Source: Paenibacillus gallinarum
GTDB lineage: Bacteria; Bacillota; Bacilli; Paenibacillales; Paenibacillaceae
Length of the DNA stretch: 64,000 nt
Reading direction: 5' to 3'
Assembly: GCF_014836635.1 (NCBI RefSeq)
Contig: NZ_JACSQL010000003.1
Span: 1 to 64,000 of the forward strand
Numbering within the stretch: the stretch's first letter is position 1; each line of letters begins with the position of its first letter. The notes below the pieces were generated by a model. The model was given only the letters and a program-made list of their open reading frames with translations. It did no database searches and was not told the DNA's origin. A program made the translations under genes and the position numbers. This document shows, in pieces, positions 35,983-46,430 of the stretch.

Positions 35983-36074
35983 TTAGCCGGGCAGCAAAGA
36001 TGATTGGCTAATCAAGCTTTTCTTCATAAAAATAACTTATGAACCCATAAGATTCGGTGAAGGAGGAATTGCAA

Positions 36075-37463
36075 ATGGATTTCCGCATTGAGAAAGATAC
36101 GCTAGGTGAGATGAAGGTTCCCGCTGATCGGTTATGGGGTGCGCAAACACAGCGCAGTAAAGAGAATTTTCCAATTGGTCAAGAAAAAATGCCGCTTGAA
36201 GTCATTCGTGCGTTTGCGATATTGAAAAAGAGTGCTGCCAAAAGCAATCTTCAGCTTGGCAAACTCTCAGAGGATAAAGCAGCAGCCATTGTTTATGCAG
36301 CCGATGAAATTTTGTCTGGACGAGTAGATGATCATTTCCCGCTTGTTGTATGGCAGACTGGAAGCGGTACGCAGTCCAATATGAACACAAACGAAGTGAT
36401 TGCAAATCTCGGTAATCAGTGGCTTGCTGAACAAGGTAAGGAAGAACGCCTTCATCCGAATGATCACGTGAATATGTCACAAAGCTCTAATGATACATTC
36501 CCTACAGCACTTCATGTAGCAGGTGTTATTGCAGTGGAAGATGAACTGCTGCCGGCTATTCAATTGCTAAAAGGAACACTTCATCAGAAATCAGAAGAAT
36601 TTATGGATATCATTAAAATAGGGCGTACCCATCTGCAAGATGCAACCCCGATTACACTTGGGCAGGAAATCAGCGGCTGGGAAGCGATGCTTGCCAAAAG
36701 CGAGCGCATGATTGCAGCTAGTGTGGAGTCGATGAAAGAGCTTGCTATTGGAGGAACTGCAGTAGGTACGGGAATTAATGCTCATCCTAAGTTCGGCGAG
36801 ATGACAGCTGAAGAGATTAGTAAAGCGACAGGCAAAAACTTTACTTCTGCTGAGAACAAATTCCATGCCCTCACAAGTCATGATGAAGTGGTCTATACCC
36901 ATGGTGCCGTCAAAGCACTCGCTGCCGATCTGATGAAGATTGCAAATGACGTACGCTGGCTGGCAAGTGGACCTCGCAGTGGTCTGGGGGAAATTTCAAT
37001 ACCTGAGAACGAGCCGGGAAGCTCCATTATGCCAGGAAAGGTAAATCCTACACAGAGTGAAGCACTTACTATGGTCGTTGCACAAGTGATGGGAAATGAC
37101 GCTTCTATAGGTTTTGCGGCAAGCCAAGGTAACTTCGAATTGAATGTGTTTAAACCCGTTATTATCTATAATTTCTTACAATCAGTGCAGTTGCTTGCAG
37201 ACTCGATTCGCGCATTTAATGACAAATGTGCCGTTGGTATTGAGCCGAATAGAGAGGCAATTAAGCAGAACTTGGATAATTCCCTCATGCTAGTTACCGC
37301 ACTCAATCCGCATATCGGTTATGAGAATGCAGCGAAGATTGCAAAACATGCACATAAGAATGGTCTGACATTAAAAGAAGCGGCACTTGCGTCGGGGCTT
37401 TTGACAGAAGAACAGTTCGCAGAGTATGTTGATCCATCGAAAATGATTGCTCCAAAAGCATAA
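36075..37463 (+). CDS. fumC: Class II fumarate hydratase
   Basis: This 462-residue enzyme interconverts fumarate and malate in the TCA cycle. The superfamily signature [15 protein letters not shown] is present, along with [17 protein letters not shown] near residue 100 and the catalytic-His region [16 protein letters not shown]. The length matches FumC. ATG 36075 follows AGGAGGAATTGCAA; GTG 36057 in frame precedes that site and is rejected. It is monocistronic with a strong terminator. Confidence 0.96.
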   Translation: MDFRIEKDTLGEMKVPADRLWGAQTQRSKENFPIGQEKMPLEVIRAFAILKKSAAKSNLQLGKLSEDKAAAIVYAADEILSGRVDDHFPLVVWQTGSGTQSNMNTNEVIANLGNQWLAEQGKEERLHPNDHVNMSQSSNDTFPTALHVAGVIAVEDELLPAIQLLKGTLHQKSEEFMDIIKIGRTHLQDATPITLGQEISGWEAMLAKSERMIAASVESMKELAIGGTAVGTGINAHPKFGEMTAEEISKATGKNFTSAENKFHALTSHDEVVYTHGAVKALAADLMKIANDVRWLASGPRSGLGEISIPENEPGSSIMPGKVNPTQSEALTMVVAQVMGNDASIGFAASQGNFELNVFKPVIIYNFLQSVQLLADSIRAFNDKCAVGIEPNREAIKQNLDNSLMLVTALNPHIGYENAAKIAKHAHKNGLTLKEAALASGLLTEEQFAEYVDPSKMIAPKA

Positions 37464-37511
37464 CCATGAATAAAAGCAAGGAAATGTACAGATCAGGCTT
37501 TGTACATTAAT

Positions 37512-37548
37512 AAAGGACTAGAAACCTTATCGGTTTCTGGTCCTTTTC
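37512..37548 (+). terminator. Rho-independent terminator of fumC
   Basis: AAGGACTAGAAACC pairs with GGTTTCTGGTCCTT (one G-T pair) and TT/CTT follows. Confidence 0.88.
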
Positions 37549-37631
37549 TTATTGGGTTGCCTTTTTTCATAGCGAGCCTGTATGATTAGACATGCTGAAG
37601 CGTATCTTTTGGACAGAAGGGAGTACGGAAA

Positions 37632-38054
37632 TTGAAAGGAATTTTATTTGCCATTTTGGGTGGGGCATGTATTACATTGCAAGGAATAGCGAACACCCAA
37701 ATTAGTGAAGACATGGGAACGTGGCAGGCTGCTGCCATCACACAAACTACCGGGTTTGTGATTGCATTAATCATTATGCTGCTTGTGCGTGAAAGAAATT
37801 TCGGTGCAATCAAAAAGGTGAATCCTTTATACATAACGGGTGGCCTGATGGGAGCAATCATTATTTTTAGTGAAGTGACTGCGATCCAAAAAATCGGTGT
37901 AACCCTCACGATATCTACCTTGCTAATTGCCCAGCTTAGTCTCACTTATCTAATAGACATCAATGGTTGGTTTGGGGTAATGAAGCGGAAAATTACCATT
38001 CCGCAGCTGCTTGGGATTGCGATGATGATTTTGGGAGTTATTATTCTTAAGTGA
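37632..38054 (+). CDS. Half-size DMT transporter (YdcZ/DUF606 family), first of a pair
   Basis: This 140-residue membrane protein has four to five hydrophobic helices. It starts at TTG 37632 (KGILFAILGGACITLQGIANTQ), downstream of AAGGGAG. The pattern, with MGTWQAAAITQTTGFVIALI and a Gly-rich AQLSLTYLID, matches the DUF606 half-size DMT proteins. These usually work as pairs. The partner is encoded 92 bp downstream, and a palindromic repeat occupies the gap. The substrate is unknown. Confidence 0.82.
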   Translation: MKGILFAILGGACITLQGIANTQISEDMGTWQAAAITQTTGFVIALIIMLLVRERNFGAIKKVNPLYITGGLMGAIIIFSEVTAIQKIGVTLTISTLLIAQLSLTYLIDINGWFGVMKRKITIPQLLGIAMMILGVIILK

Positions 38055-38104
38055 ATCAATTTCATAATACCTTTTTATCGTTTTAATGAGTTATGAAATT
38101 GATT
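38053..38104. repeat. Palindromic repeat, intact copy
   Basis: AATCAATTTCATAA (38054-38067) pairs perfectly with TTATGAAATTGATT (38091-38104) across a 23-nt centre. It overlaps the stop codon of the preceding gene. Most of it recurs in rearranged form at 8078-8183. No T run follows, so it is not a standard terminator. Confidence 0.75.
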
Positions 38105-38146
38105 TGAGTTGTAATGTAATTAGACTTTGAAAGGACCTTTTATTAT

Positions 38147-38620
38147 ATGACACTAGGTATTATTATAGCTTTGATAGCAGGCTCGTTTGTAGCGATGCAG
38201 GTTGTTTTTAACAGTAAAATGGGTGAGCATACAGGTTCCTGGCTTACAACGACCATAGTACTTGGACTTGGGGCAATCGCTTCTCTTGCGATAAGTTTAC
38301 TGGTTGAAGGAACGGGTGGATATCATTTGGAGAACATGAAGGGATGGTATTGGATCAGCGGAGCCATCGGGGTAGGTGTGGTATTTAGTTTGATGCAGGG
38401 CATCAAGTTACTCGGGCCTACGTTTTCGACATCTATTGTGCTCACCTCTCAGTTAAGTTTTGCGCTATTATGGGATTCGCTTGGTTTTTTTGGACTAGAG
38501 AAAATTGAATTTACGATGAATAAATTGATTGGAGTTCTCGTGATTATAGGAGGAATTCTTGTCTTTAAATACGGAGAGCGTCTAAGCCAAGTACGGAATT
38601 CACCAAAACGGAGTAAATAG
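38147..38620 (+). CDS. Half-size DMT transporter (YdcZ/DUF606 family), second of a pair
   Basis: This 157-residue membrane protein of the same family as the gene before it has about five helices (LGIIIALIAGSFVAMQVVFNSKMGEHTGSW at the start). The motif Q-V-V-F-N-S in helix 1 parallels QGIANTQ in the partner. ATG 38147 follows GAAAGGACC. The two probably form an antiparallel heterodimer, as known for other small DMT pairs. The substrate is unknown. Confidence 0.82.
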   Translation: MTLGIIIALIAGSFVAMQVVFNSKMGEHTGSWLTTTIVLGLGAIASLAISLLVEGTGGYHLENMKGWYWISGAIGVGVVFSLMQGIKLLGPTFSTSIVLTSQLSFALLWDSLGFFGLEKIEFTMNKLIGVLVIIGGILVFKYGERLSQVRNSPKRSK

Positions 38621-39010
38621 GGAAGCAGAATGCACTTCTAAACGAGCAATTCTACAATACAACAGGAAATTCACGGAACGGAGTAACACTCAAAGCGGAA
38701 AACTGTACTATATATTAACGTGATGCTAAGTTTGAAGCGAATCCTACAGTATCGACTTGCGTTTTTTAGTTAAAATAATTAAGTTAATACTTGAACAAAC
38801 TGACCGATTTTTTGGTCAGTTTTTTAATGTTTGCTGTCAGGTATCATGAGGTATATATCAAATTCAGTCTGATACAAATGCACTAGGTTTCTATACCGAA
38901 TTCATATGATTTCAAAATTAGCTGCGATGGTGAGAATCCAATAACACCAGGCACAGCTATACAGGGATTAAAAATATATTTTCATTTACTCATTTGCATT
39001 CTTGTTTATG
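38621..39010. other. Intergenic DNA with a terminator and an imperfect direct repeat
   Basis: No gene was found. The end of the preceding gene (GGAATTCACCAAAACGGAGTAA) and a stretch about 80 bp later (GGAAATTCACGGAACGGAGTAA) form an imperfect direct repeat. The stretch becomes AT-rich towards the MarR gene. Confidence 0.5.
38797..38826 (+). terminator. Rho-independent terminator
   Basis: AAACTGACC pairs with GGTCAGTTT around GATTTTTT and T residues follow. Confidence 0.85.
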
Positions 39011-39069
39011 TTGCAAATGCAATAAAGTTGAGTTAAATTAATATATATTTATTTTTGTTGCAAATACAA
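39011..39069 (+). promoter_or_regulatory. Two palindromic operator-like sites before the MarR gene
   Basis: TTGCAAATGCAA (39011-39022) and TTGCAAATACAA (39058-39069) are spaced 47 bp centre to centre. The first is a palindrome with a 2-bp centre. The second lies 26 bp before the MarR start. They are good candidates for autoregulatory MarR binding. Confidence 0.5.
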
Positions 39070-39094
39070 CAAAATATAAGCTAAGGAGCTAAAT

Positions 39095-40088
<994 letters not shown>

Positions 40089-40122
40089 TAACATTTTACT
40101 GTTTAAAAAGTGTAGTCAAGTG

Positions 40123-40165
40123 AATTAAATCCAACTGATAGGAAGTCAGTTGGATTTAATTTGTA
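40123..40165 (+). terminator. Long-stem terminator after paiA
   Basis: AATTAAATCCAACTGA (40123-40138) pairs perfectly over 16 bp with TCAGTTGGATTTAATT (40146-40161), with a 7-nt loop. The right arm is U-rich. Confidence 0.8.
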
Positions 40166-40270
40166 CATACATCAAAACTGTAATCCATATTGAAAAGATC
40201 TAATTCGAAAAACTTGCAACCATTTATCTTCTAGTGTAAGATAAAATCATTCTGAAATCAGGTGATAAAA

Positions 40271-40687
40271 TTGAATTATCAAGAATTAGCAGAAGAGTTT
40301 TTAGATTTTATGGTGACGGTAAAAGAAGGACCCATGCCACCCCCTCCTGATCTTATGGAATTTTCTAGAGGAGAGATGGGGATTTTAGTTTATTTGGTTC
40401 ATTTGAAAGACGGTGTGTCAGCTGGAGAGCTAAGTAAGAATTTGAAATTGACGACGGGCCGAATTGCAGCAGCACTAAAAACATTAGAAAAAAAGATGTA
40501 TATAGAAAGGAGAACAGATCCGTCTGATGGCCGCAAAGTGTTGGTTTATATAACAGCACTCGGAAAAGAAATATCACAAAGAAAAAAGAAAGAAGCCCTT
40601 GCTCATTTCACAAAAAATCTAGAAAAGTTAAGTATCGAGGAAGCTGAAAATTTTGTTCAGCTGTTGAAAAAATTTATCACTCCTTAG
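40271..40687 (+). CDS. MarR-family regulator of the adjacent ABC exporter
   Basis: This 138-residue protein has the MarR helix-turn-helix (VSAGELSKNLKLTTGRIAAALKTLEKKMYIER) and the wing DPSDGRKVLVYITALGK. The start is uncertain. TTG 40271 has AGGTGA five bases upstream and is preferred; GTG 40262 overlaps that site. It lies directly before a terminator-like hairpin and two ABC exporter genes. This is the usual layout for MarR-controlled multidrug exporters, so it is probably their repressor. Confidence 0.85.
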   Translation: MNYQELAEEFLDFMVTVKEGPMPPPPDLMEFSRGEMGILVYLVHLKDGVSAGELSKNLKLTTGRIAAALKTLEKKMYIERRTDPSDGRKVLVYITALGKEISQRKKKEALAHFTKNLEKLSIEEAENFVQLLKKFITP

Positions 40688-40712
40688 AGCAGTTATTAGA
40701 CTGCTTTTTTTA
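40688..40712 (+). terminator. Terminator or attenuator between marR and the exporter genes
   Basis: AGCAGT and ACTGCT form a 6-bp stem around TATTAG, followed by seven T residues. It begins right at the marR stop codon. No separate promoter is obvious before the next gene at 40752, so read-through may be regulated here. Confidence 0.65.
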
Positions 40713-40751
40713 TCACAAAAATATCTTACACTAGAAGGAAAAGGAGAGCAT

Positions 40752-42500
40752 ATGTTAAAAATCTTAAGGCATTTAACGAGAAGAGAATGGCTTTTTGTTG
40801 GCGTTAGTTTAGTTTTTATTATTATGCAAGTATGGCTAGATTTAAAGTTACCGGATTATATGGCTGAGGTTACGTTACTCATTCAGACAGAGGGCACGAC
40901 GGTTTCAGATTTATGGCATCCTGGTTTGATGATGCTATTATGCGCAGTGATAAGTATGGTTGCAGCTATAATTGTTGGTTGTTTTGCTGCTAGAATTGCT
41001 GCAGGTTTAGCAAAGCGAATTCGTGGTATGGTCTTTGATAAAACGATTTCATTTTCGCTTGCAGAAATGAATCATTTTTCAACGCCAAGTTTAATTACAC
41101 GTTCCACAAATGACATTACCCAAATTCAAATGATTGTCGCAATGGGCTTACAAGTGATTATTAAAGCCCCGATTTTAGCGGTTTGGGCAATCATTAAAAT
41201 ATACAATAAGAACTTAGAATGGACAGCTGCTACAGGAGTTGTACTCTTATTACTAGTGACATTAATACTTATATTAGTACTAGTGGCCATTCCTAAATTT
41301 AAAGTGATTCAAACCTTAACAGACAATTTAAACCGGATAACACGTGAAAATTTAACGGGACTACGTGTGATTCGTGCGTATAACGCAGAAGATTATCAAT
41401 TGCGTAAATTTGAAAAGGCAAATACAGAAGTAACAAGTACAAATTTATTTGTGAACAGAATAATGGCCTTAATTAGTCCTTCAATGATGCTTCTTATGTC
41501 TGGCTTGAGCGTTGCGATTTATTGGATTGGAGCATATTTAATTCAAAATGCCAATGCTGTGGATAAACTACCCCTGTTTTCAAATATGGTTGTCTTTTCT
41601 TCTTATGCGATGCAAGTTATTATGGCATTCATGATGGTAAGTATGATTTTTATCATGCTTCCAAGAGCACAGGTGTCAGCTAAACGTATTTTAGAAGTAT
41701 TAAACACAAGCTCAACCATTAATGATGGAGAGCATGCAATCGAAGGTAGTATAGAAGAAATTCAATTTAACAATGTTTCATTCAGATATCCAAACAGTGA
41801 ACAAAATGTATTAACAAATTTACAGTTTACAGCGAAAAAAGGTGAAACCATTGCACTGATTGGTTCTACCGGTAGTGGGAAGACAACGGCTATTCAGCTC
41901 ATCCCTCGTTTTTTTGATGTGACAGAAGGGGAAGTTTTAATTAATGGTCAAAATATAAAGAAATTTAATCAGAAAGCATTGCGTGATGCGATTGGTTATG
42001 TTTCACAATCTGCTTTTTTATTCAGAGGAACTGTAAAATCAAATGTAATGTATGGTTCCAAAGAAGATCGTTCAATGTGGTTACAAGAAGTGATATCGAT
42101 TGCTCAAGGAACAGAATTTGTAGAAAAGATGGAGAATTCCTACGATGCAATGATTGCACAAGGTGGTAAAAACGTATCTGGTGGACAAAAACAACGTTTA
42201 TCAATTGCACGTGCCATTTATAAAAAGCCTTCTATCTATCTCTTTGACGATTCGTTCTCAGCACTTGATTATGAGACGGATAGAAAATTACGTTCAGCGT
42301 TAAAAGAAACAACGAATGATGCAATTACATTCATTGTGGCACAACGTATTGGTACGATTAAAGAAGCAGATCGAATTTTAGTATTCGATCAAGGGAGAAT
42401 TGTTGGTAATGGTACACATGATGAATTGATGGTGAATTGTGAAACATATCAAGAAATAGCGTATTCACAACTATCAAAGGAGGAACTGGAACATGCGTAA
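40752..42500 (+). CDS. Heterodimeric ABC multidrug exporter subunit 1
   Basis: This 582-residue half-transporter has six N-terminal membrane helices followed by an ATPase domain. Walker A GSTGSGKT is near residue 372, the signature VSGGQ near 475 and Walker B YLFDDSFSALD near 497. The residue after Walker B Asp is Asp, not the usual catalytic Glu. This is typical for the degenerate half of heterodimeric exporters such as BmrCD or TM287/288. ATG 40752 follows AAAGGAGAG. It overlaps the next gene by 8 bp. Base composition is AT-rich. Drug export is inferred from family and from the MarR neighbour. Confidence 0.88.
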   Translation: MLKILRHLTRREWLFVGVSLVFIIMQVWLDLKLPDYMAEVTLLIQTEGTTVSDLWHPGLMMLLCAVISMVAAIIVGCFAARIAAGLAKRIRGMVFDKTISFSLAEMNHFSTPSLITRSTNDITQIQMIVAMGLQVIIKAPILAVWAIIKIYNKNLEWTAATGVVLLLLVTLILILVLVAIPKFKVIQTLTDNLNRITRENLTGLRVIRAYNAEDYQLRKFEKANTEVTSTNLFVNRIMALISPSMMLLMSGLSVAIYWIGAYLIQNANAVDKLPLFSNMVVFSSYAMQVIMAFMMVSMIFIMLPRAQVSAKRILEVLNTSSTINDGEHAIEGSIEEIQFNNVSFRYPNSEQNVLTNLQFTAKKGETIALIGSTGSGKTTAIQLIPRFFDVTEGEVLINGQNIKKFNQKALRDAIGYVSQSAFLFRGTVKSNVMYGSKEDRSMWLQEVISIAQGTEFVEKMENSYDAMIAQGGKNVSGGQKQRLSIARAIYKKPSIYLFDDSFSALDYETDRKLRSALKETTNDAITFIVAQRIGTIKEADRILVFDQGRIVGNGTHDELMVNCETYQEIAYSQLSKEELEHA

Positions 42501-44325
42501 TCAACAGCAGATAGATGTAAACGAGAAACCCAATAGTGTTGAACCTTCGTTCGGTCCTCCTTCAATGGGTTCAACTGAGAAGGCAAATGATTTTCAGAAA
42601 ACAATAAAAAAACTCGTTGTATATAGTAAAGGATTTACCCCATTTATTGTAATCGCCTTAATATTAGCCATAATTAGTACTGCTTTTACCGTTTATGGTC
42701 CCGATTTATTAAGTCAATTAACCGATACCATTCAAAAGGGGTTATTTACAAGCATTGATTTAGAGGCTGTTCAAAAGATAGGTCTATTACTATGTGTATT
42801 TTATGGATTAAGCTTTTTATTTAGTTACGTGCAAGGCTTTATAATGGCGACTGTGACACAACGTATCACAAAAAAAATGCGTTCAGATTTGGCAGTCAAA
42901 ATGAACCGTTTATCGTTAAAATATTATGATCAAACAAGTATCGGAAACATCTTAAGTCGTGTGACTAATGATGTGGATACGATTGGTCAGACATTAAATA
43001 ACAGTTTCGGTCAGCTTGTCACATCGATTGTTACATTTGTCGGTGTGTTATGCATGATGTTTTATACGAATTGGATTATGGCCATTACAGGTATTTTGTC
43101 ATCATTAATCGGTTTTGGTTTGATGGCTTTTATCATGAAAAATTCGCAAAAATATTTTGATGGCCAACAAAAACAACTGGGTGAATTGAATGGTCATATA
43201 GAAGAAATTTATACAGGTCACCAAATTGTGAAAGCATATAATGGGGAGAATAAAGCGAAGGAGAAATTTCATGGGGTGAACGATGAGTTATTCCATAATG
43301 CTTGGATGTCACAATTTTTGTCGGGCTTAATGATGCCAATTATGCAGTTCATCGGAAATTTTGGTTATGTCGCTATTTGTGTGGTAGGAGCAATCTTAGT
43401 TACAAACGGCTCAATTACTATTGGTATTATTGTTGCATTTATGATTTATGTTCGATTGTTTACACAGCCATTAGCTCAAATTGCACAAGCAGTTACAAGT
43501 TTACAATCGACTGCAGCTGCAAGTGAACGGGTATTTGAGTTTTTAGAACAAAATGAATTAGAAGATGAATCTGATAAAAATCTTAACCTACCTGCTATTA
43601 AAGGAAATGTATCATTTGAGCATGTTTCATTTGGGTATGATGAAAATACTATAATTCACGATTTCTCTTTAGATGTGAAAGCTGGTCAAAAAATAGCGAT
43701 TGTTGGCCCAACTGGTGCAGGTAAGACAACCCTTGTGAACTTGCTAATGCGATTTTATGAAGTGAATAAGGGAACAATTAAAATTGATGGCATTTCCATT
43801 CAAGAAATGACGCGTGAGCAAGTGCACGATCAGTTTTGTATGGTACTTCAAGACACATGGCTGTTTGAAGGCTCGATTCGTGACAATATAGCTTATGCTA
43901 AACAGAATGTTTCACAAGAAGAAATTGAAACAGCGGCAAAAGCAGTAGGTATTCATCATATGATACAAACCATGCCAAAAGGTTATGATACGGTATTAGA
44001 TGAAAAAATTACGTTATCTGTTGGTCAAAAACAATTAATTACGATTGCAAGAGCGATCGTTGCAAATGCACCATTATTGATCTTGGATGAGGCGACAAGT
44101 TCTGTGGATACTCGCACCGAAATGCTCATCCAACAAGCGATGGATACGTTAATGAAAGGAAAAACTTCATTTGTGATAGCTCATCGACTATCGACGATTA
44201 AAAATGCAGATATAATACTCGTAATGAAGGACGGTACTATTTTAGAAACAGGAACACATGAACAACTTCTCGAGCGGAATGGATTTTACGCTAATTTATA
44301 TAATAGTCAGTTTGAAATGGTTTAG
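42493..44325 (+). CDS. Heterodimeric ABC multidrug exporter subunit 2
   Basis: This 610-residue half-transporter has an N-terminal extension of about 40 residues, six helices and an ATPase domain. Walker A GPTGAGKT is near residue 404 and Walker B LLILDEATSSVD near 529, with a normal catalytic Glu. The signature reads LSVGQKQ rather than LSGGQ. In the heterodimer this altered signature would face the altered Walker B of subunit 1, so one site is degenerate and one intact. ATG 42493 overlaps subunit 1. A terminator follows. Confidence 0.88.
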   Translation: MRNQQQIDVNEKPNSVEPSFGPPSMGSTEKANDFQKTIKKLVVYSKGFTPFIVIALILAIISTAFTVYGPDLLSQLTDTIQKGLFTSIDLEAVQKIGLLLCVFYGLSFLFSYVQGFIMATVTQRITKKMRSDLAVKMNRLSLKYYDQTSIGNILSRVTNDVDTIGQTLNNSFGQLVTSIVTFVGVLCMMFYTNWIMAITGILSSLIGFGLMAFIMKNSQKYFDGQQKQLGELNGHIEEIYTGHQIVKAYNGENKAKEKFHGVNDELFHNAWMSQFLSGLMMPIMQFIGNFGYVAICVVGAILVTNGSITIGIIVAFMIYVRLFTQPLAQIAQAVTSLQSTAAASERVFEFLEQNELEDESDKNLNLPAIKGNVSFEHVSFGYDENTIIHDFSLDVKAGQKIAIVGPTGAGKTTLVNLLMRFYEVNKGTIKIDGISIQEMTREQVHDQFCMVLQDTWLFEGSIRDNIAYAKQNVSQEEIETAAKAVGIHHMIQTMPKGYDTVLDEKITLSVGQKQLITIARAIVANAPLLILDEATSSVDTRTEMLIQQAMDTLMKGKTSFVIAHRLSTIKNADIILVMKDGTILETGTHEQLLERNGFYANLYNSQFEMV

Positions 44326-44417
44326 CTTGTTTCATTTGTTTAGAGATTCACAGTCAATAAGTAAAGAAAATTTGAGAGTAGAGCATGACTTAAAGTAGCT
44401 ATAGCGAATTTAATTTT

Positions 44418-44462
44418 AAGCACACCTTCTAGAGCCTGCTGGGTTCGAAGGTGTGCTTATTT
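44418..44462 (+). terminator. Rho-independent terminator of the exporter operon
   Basis: AAGCACACCTTC (44418-44429) pairs with GAAGGTGTGCTT (44447-44458) and ATTTC follows. Confidence 0.8.
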
Positions 44463-44514
44463 CTAGTATAAAGAATTAAGAAATCAAGATCTTTCTCTAA
44501 TCTGAAAGGTGTGG

Positions 44515-44523
44515 TGTTGGTTA
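44515..44523 (+). promoter_or_regulatory. Partial PucR-box-like sequence upstream of pucR
   Basis: TGTTGGTTA carries the TTGGTTA core of the PucR box but lacks the conserved C. It lies about 60 bp upstream of the -35 box. It could allow autoregulation; evidence is weak. Confidence 0.25.
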
Positions 44524-44580
44524 GCTAGCATAAAAAATGAGCAGTAGAACATAAATGCAAAGAATAATCCGACTCCTCTA

Positions 44581-44608
44581 TTCCATATATCGCTGTAGAC
44601 TTTATAAT
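44581..44608 (+). promoter_or_regulatory. Promoter of pucR
   Basis: A perfect TATAAT (44603-44608) has a weak -35, TTCCAT (44581-44586), at 16 bp. This is what one expects of a modestly expressed or activator-dependent gene. Confidence 0.5.
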
Positions 44609-44667
44609 AATTAATAAATAAGCAGATAACTTCACATTAGATGTTAGGTATAGAAAGGGTGTCTTGC

Positions 44668-46299
44668 ATGCAGCTTACTGTTAATGAAGCCTTAGGTATC
44701 TACCCTCTCTCTGAAGCTAAATTGGTCGCGGGAGCACAGGGGACCACAAGAATTATTAAATCAGTTAATGTAATGGACGCTCCCGATATTGCGGAATGGA
44801 TTAAATCTGGCGAACTGTTATTTACGACCGCCTTTGTTATGAAAGACAGTGAAGATGATGCAGTCATGCTCCTTCGGAAGTTACATGAACGAGGATGCGC
44901 GGGCCTCGGTATTAAGCTCGGCAGATTCTGGGAGCACATACCTAATCAAATTGTTGAAGAAGCGAATCGCCTCGGACTCCCCTTGATCGAATTACCCTTT
45001 CAATTTACGTTTTCTGACCAAATGAACGCCTTGTTTAAGGCTGAATATGAACGGAATACCAAAACACTGCAAACTGTGGTGGAGAAACAGAAAAAATTAA
45101 TGCAATTCGCCCTTAATCAGGATCATAAAAAAGATGTGTTTGCTAAATTGGTTAGTATTATAGGTCACCCCATTGCTGTGATCGGTTCGAGGGGGCATTT
45201 ATTATTTGCGAGTGAAGAGACGAAGGATCTGAATGTACAGCAGGGATGGCCATATAAACCGATGTTTCAGAGAGTGAAATGGGATCATGGCAGTTGCTAT
45301 CGTGTTCCAATCACGCAAAAGGATGAAGATTTCGGCTTTTTACTTATATATACAGATGGGGCTTACGCTCTAAAAGAGGAAGAAGAGCTATTTCAGCAAG
45401 CAGCGGAAGTTCTTGCTTATGATATGGATATGACATACCGGGAACATATGAATCCAACCCTGCAAGATGAGATGTGCCTTGTGATGAAACAGTATCTGGA
45501 ACGGAAGATAAACGGGGATGAACTCGTGAGACGTTCAGAAGGATATGGAATACAGCTGTTTCAAGGAAATTATCAATGTGTGCTGACAACGGTGGAACCC
45601 GAGATATTTGCTGATGGAAAACTGCTGAAGCAGATTCATCGAGAACTGCAATATAACCCGATGATGCAGCTGACAAACTCTTCACATATCAAAATAAACG
45701 GAGGCATTCTCTCGATCTATACCTGTCCTGCCGGAAAAGATTATGGCGAAGAATTGTCTCGTTTTCTTCTCAGTCGGTTTGAAGATATCATTGAGCCCGG
45801 TAAAACGGCAGGCGGTTCCATGCCTAGATTTTGGATCAGTAAAATGAAATATGAACCTAAGTCACTTCGTGAAGCTTATCAAGAATGCCTGGATACCCGC
45901 GCACTTGCTGCTCGCTTTGGAATGAAAGAAGTTGCCCTTCAGTTTGAAACACTTGAATTCGCTTATCTTTTTAGTCATGTCCCTGAATCTGTGATGGAAA
46001 ATTACTGCAATAAAGTACTGGAGCCTTTACAGATGGAGGGCGGAGATCCAAGTCAAATTTTAATGAATACGCTCGAAGCATTTATCGAAAATGATGGACT
46101 TATTAATGAAGCAGCAAAACAATTGTTTGTACACCGTAACACAATCACTTACCGTATGGATAAAATCAGTACTCTCCTGCAAATGGACCTCAAAAAATCG
46201 AATGATCTTCTCAAACTCAAACTTGTATTTACCTTTCGGAACTATTTACAGGCTCATGAATCTAATGAATCCATCCCTAAACCACACTTCGCGAAATAG
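44668..46299 (+). CDS. pucR: PucR-family transcriptional regulator of purine catabolism
   Basis: This 543-residue protein has an N-terminal PucR sensor domain (TVNEALGIYPLSEAKLVAGAQG, then NVMDAPDIAEWIKSGELLFTTAF), a central region, and a C-terminal PucR-type helix-turn-helix. The latter contains LFVHRNTITYRMDKI. ATG 44668 follows AAAGGGTG; an upstream ATG at 44641 has no ribosome binding site. It is divergently independent of the exporter operon and immediately precedes the urate/allantoin genes in the same direction. It should sense a purine-pathway intermediate (allantoin-type effectors are known for B. subtilis PucR) and activate the genes that follow. Confidence 0.9.
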   Translation: MQLTVNEALGIYPLSEAKLVAGAQGTTRIIKSVNVMDAPDIAEWIKSGELLFTTAFVMKDSEDDAVMLLRKLHERGCAGLGIKLGRFWEHIPNQIVEEANRLGLPLIELPFQFTFSDQMNALFKAEYERNTKTLQTVVEKQKKLMQFALNQDHKKDVFAKLVSIIGHPIAVIGSRGHLLFASEETKDLNVQQGWPYKPMFQRVKWDHGSCYRVPITQKDEDFGFLLIYTDGAYALKEEEELFQQAAEVLAYDMDMTYREHMNPTLQDEMCLVMKQYLERKINGDELVRRSEGYGIQLFQGNYQCVLTTVEPEIFADGKLLKQIHRELQYNPMMQLTNSSHIKINGGILSIYTCPAGKDYGEELSRFLLSRFEDIIEPGKTAGGSMPRFWISKMKYEPKSLREAYQECLDTRALAARFGMKEVALQFETLEFAYLFSHVPESVMENYCNKVLEPLQMEGGDPSQILMNTLEAFIENDGLINEAAKQLFVHRNTITYRMDKISTLLQMDLKKSNDLLKLKLVFTFRNYLQAHESNESIPKPHFAK

Positions 46300-46366
46300 G
46301 ATACGTGCACAAAACACAAAACAAATATTACATGTTAGTTTATATAACAAATATGTGTGCAAAACA

Positions 46367-46396
46367 TTGTCACTTCAAATCCGTATAACATAAAAT
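46367..46396 (+). promoter_or_regulatory. Promoter of the urate degradation operon
   Basis: TTGTCA (46367-46372), 18 bp, then TAAAAT (46391-46396), 35 bp before the proposed CTG start of uraD. No clear PucR box was found just upstream. Confidence 0.5.
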
Positions 46397-46430
46397 GTAA
46401 ATATAAAAGCAGATTAGGAGGTGTTATTCA

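Noticed and set aside
44326..44667. A purine (guanine/adenine) riboswitch was looked for before pucR and the urate operon
   Set aside because: No match to the conserved junction or loop sequences of the purine aptamer was seen in 44326-44667, 46300-46430, 55267-55377 or 61154-61483.
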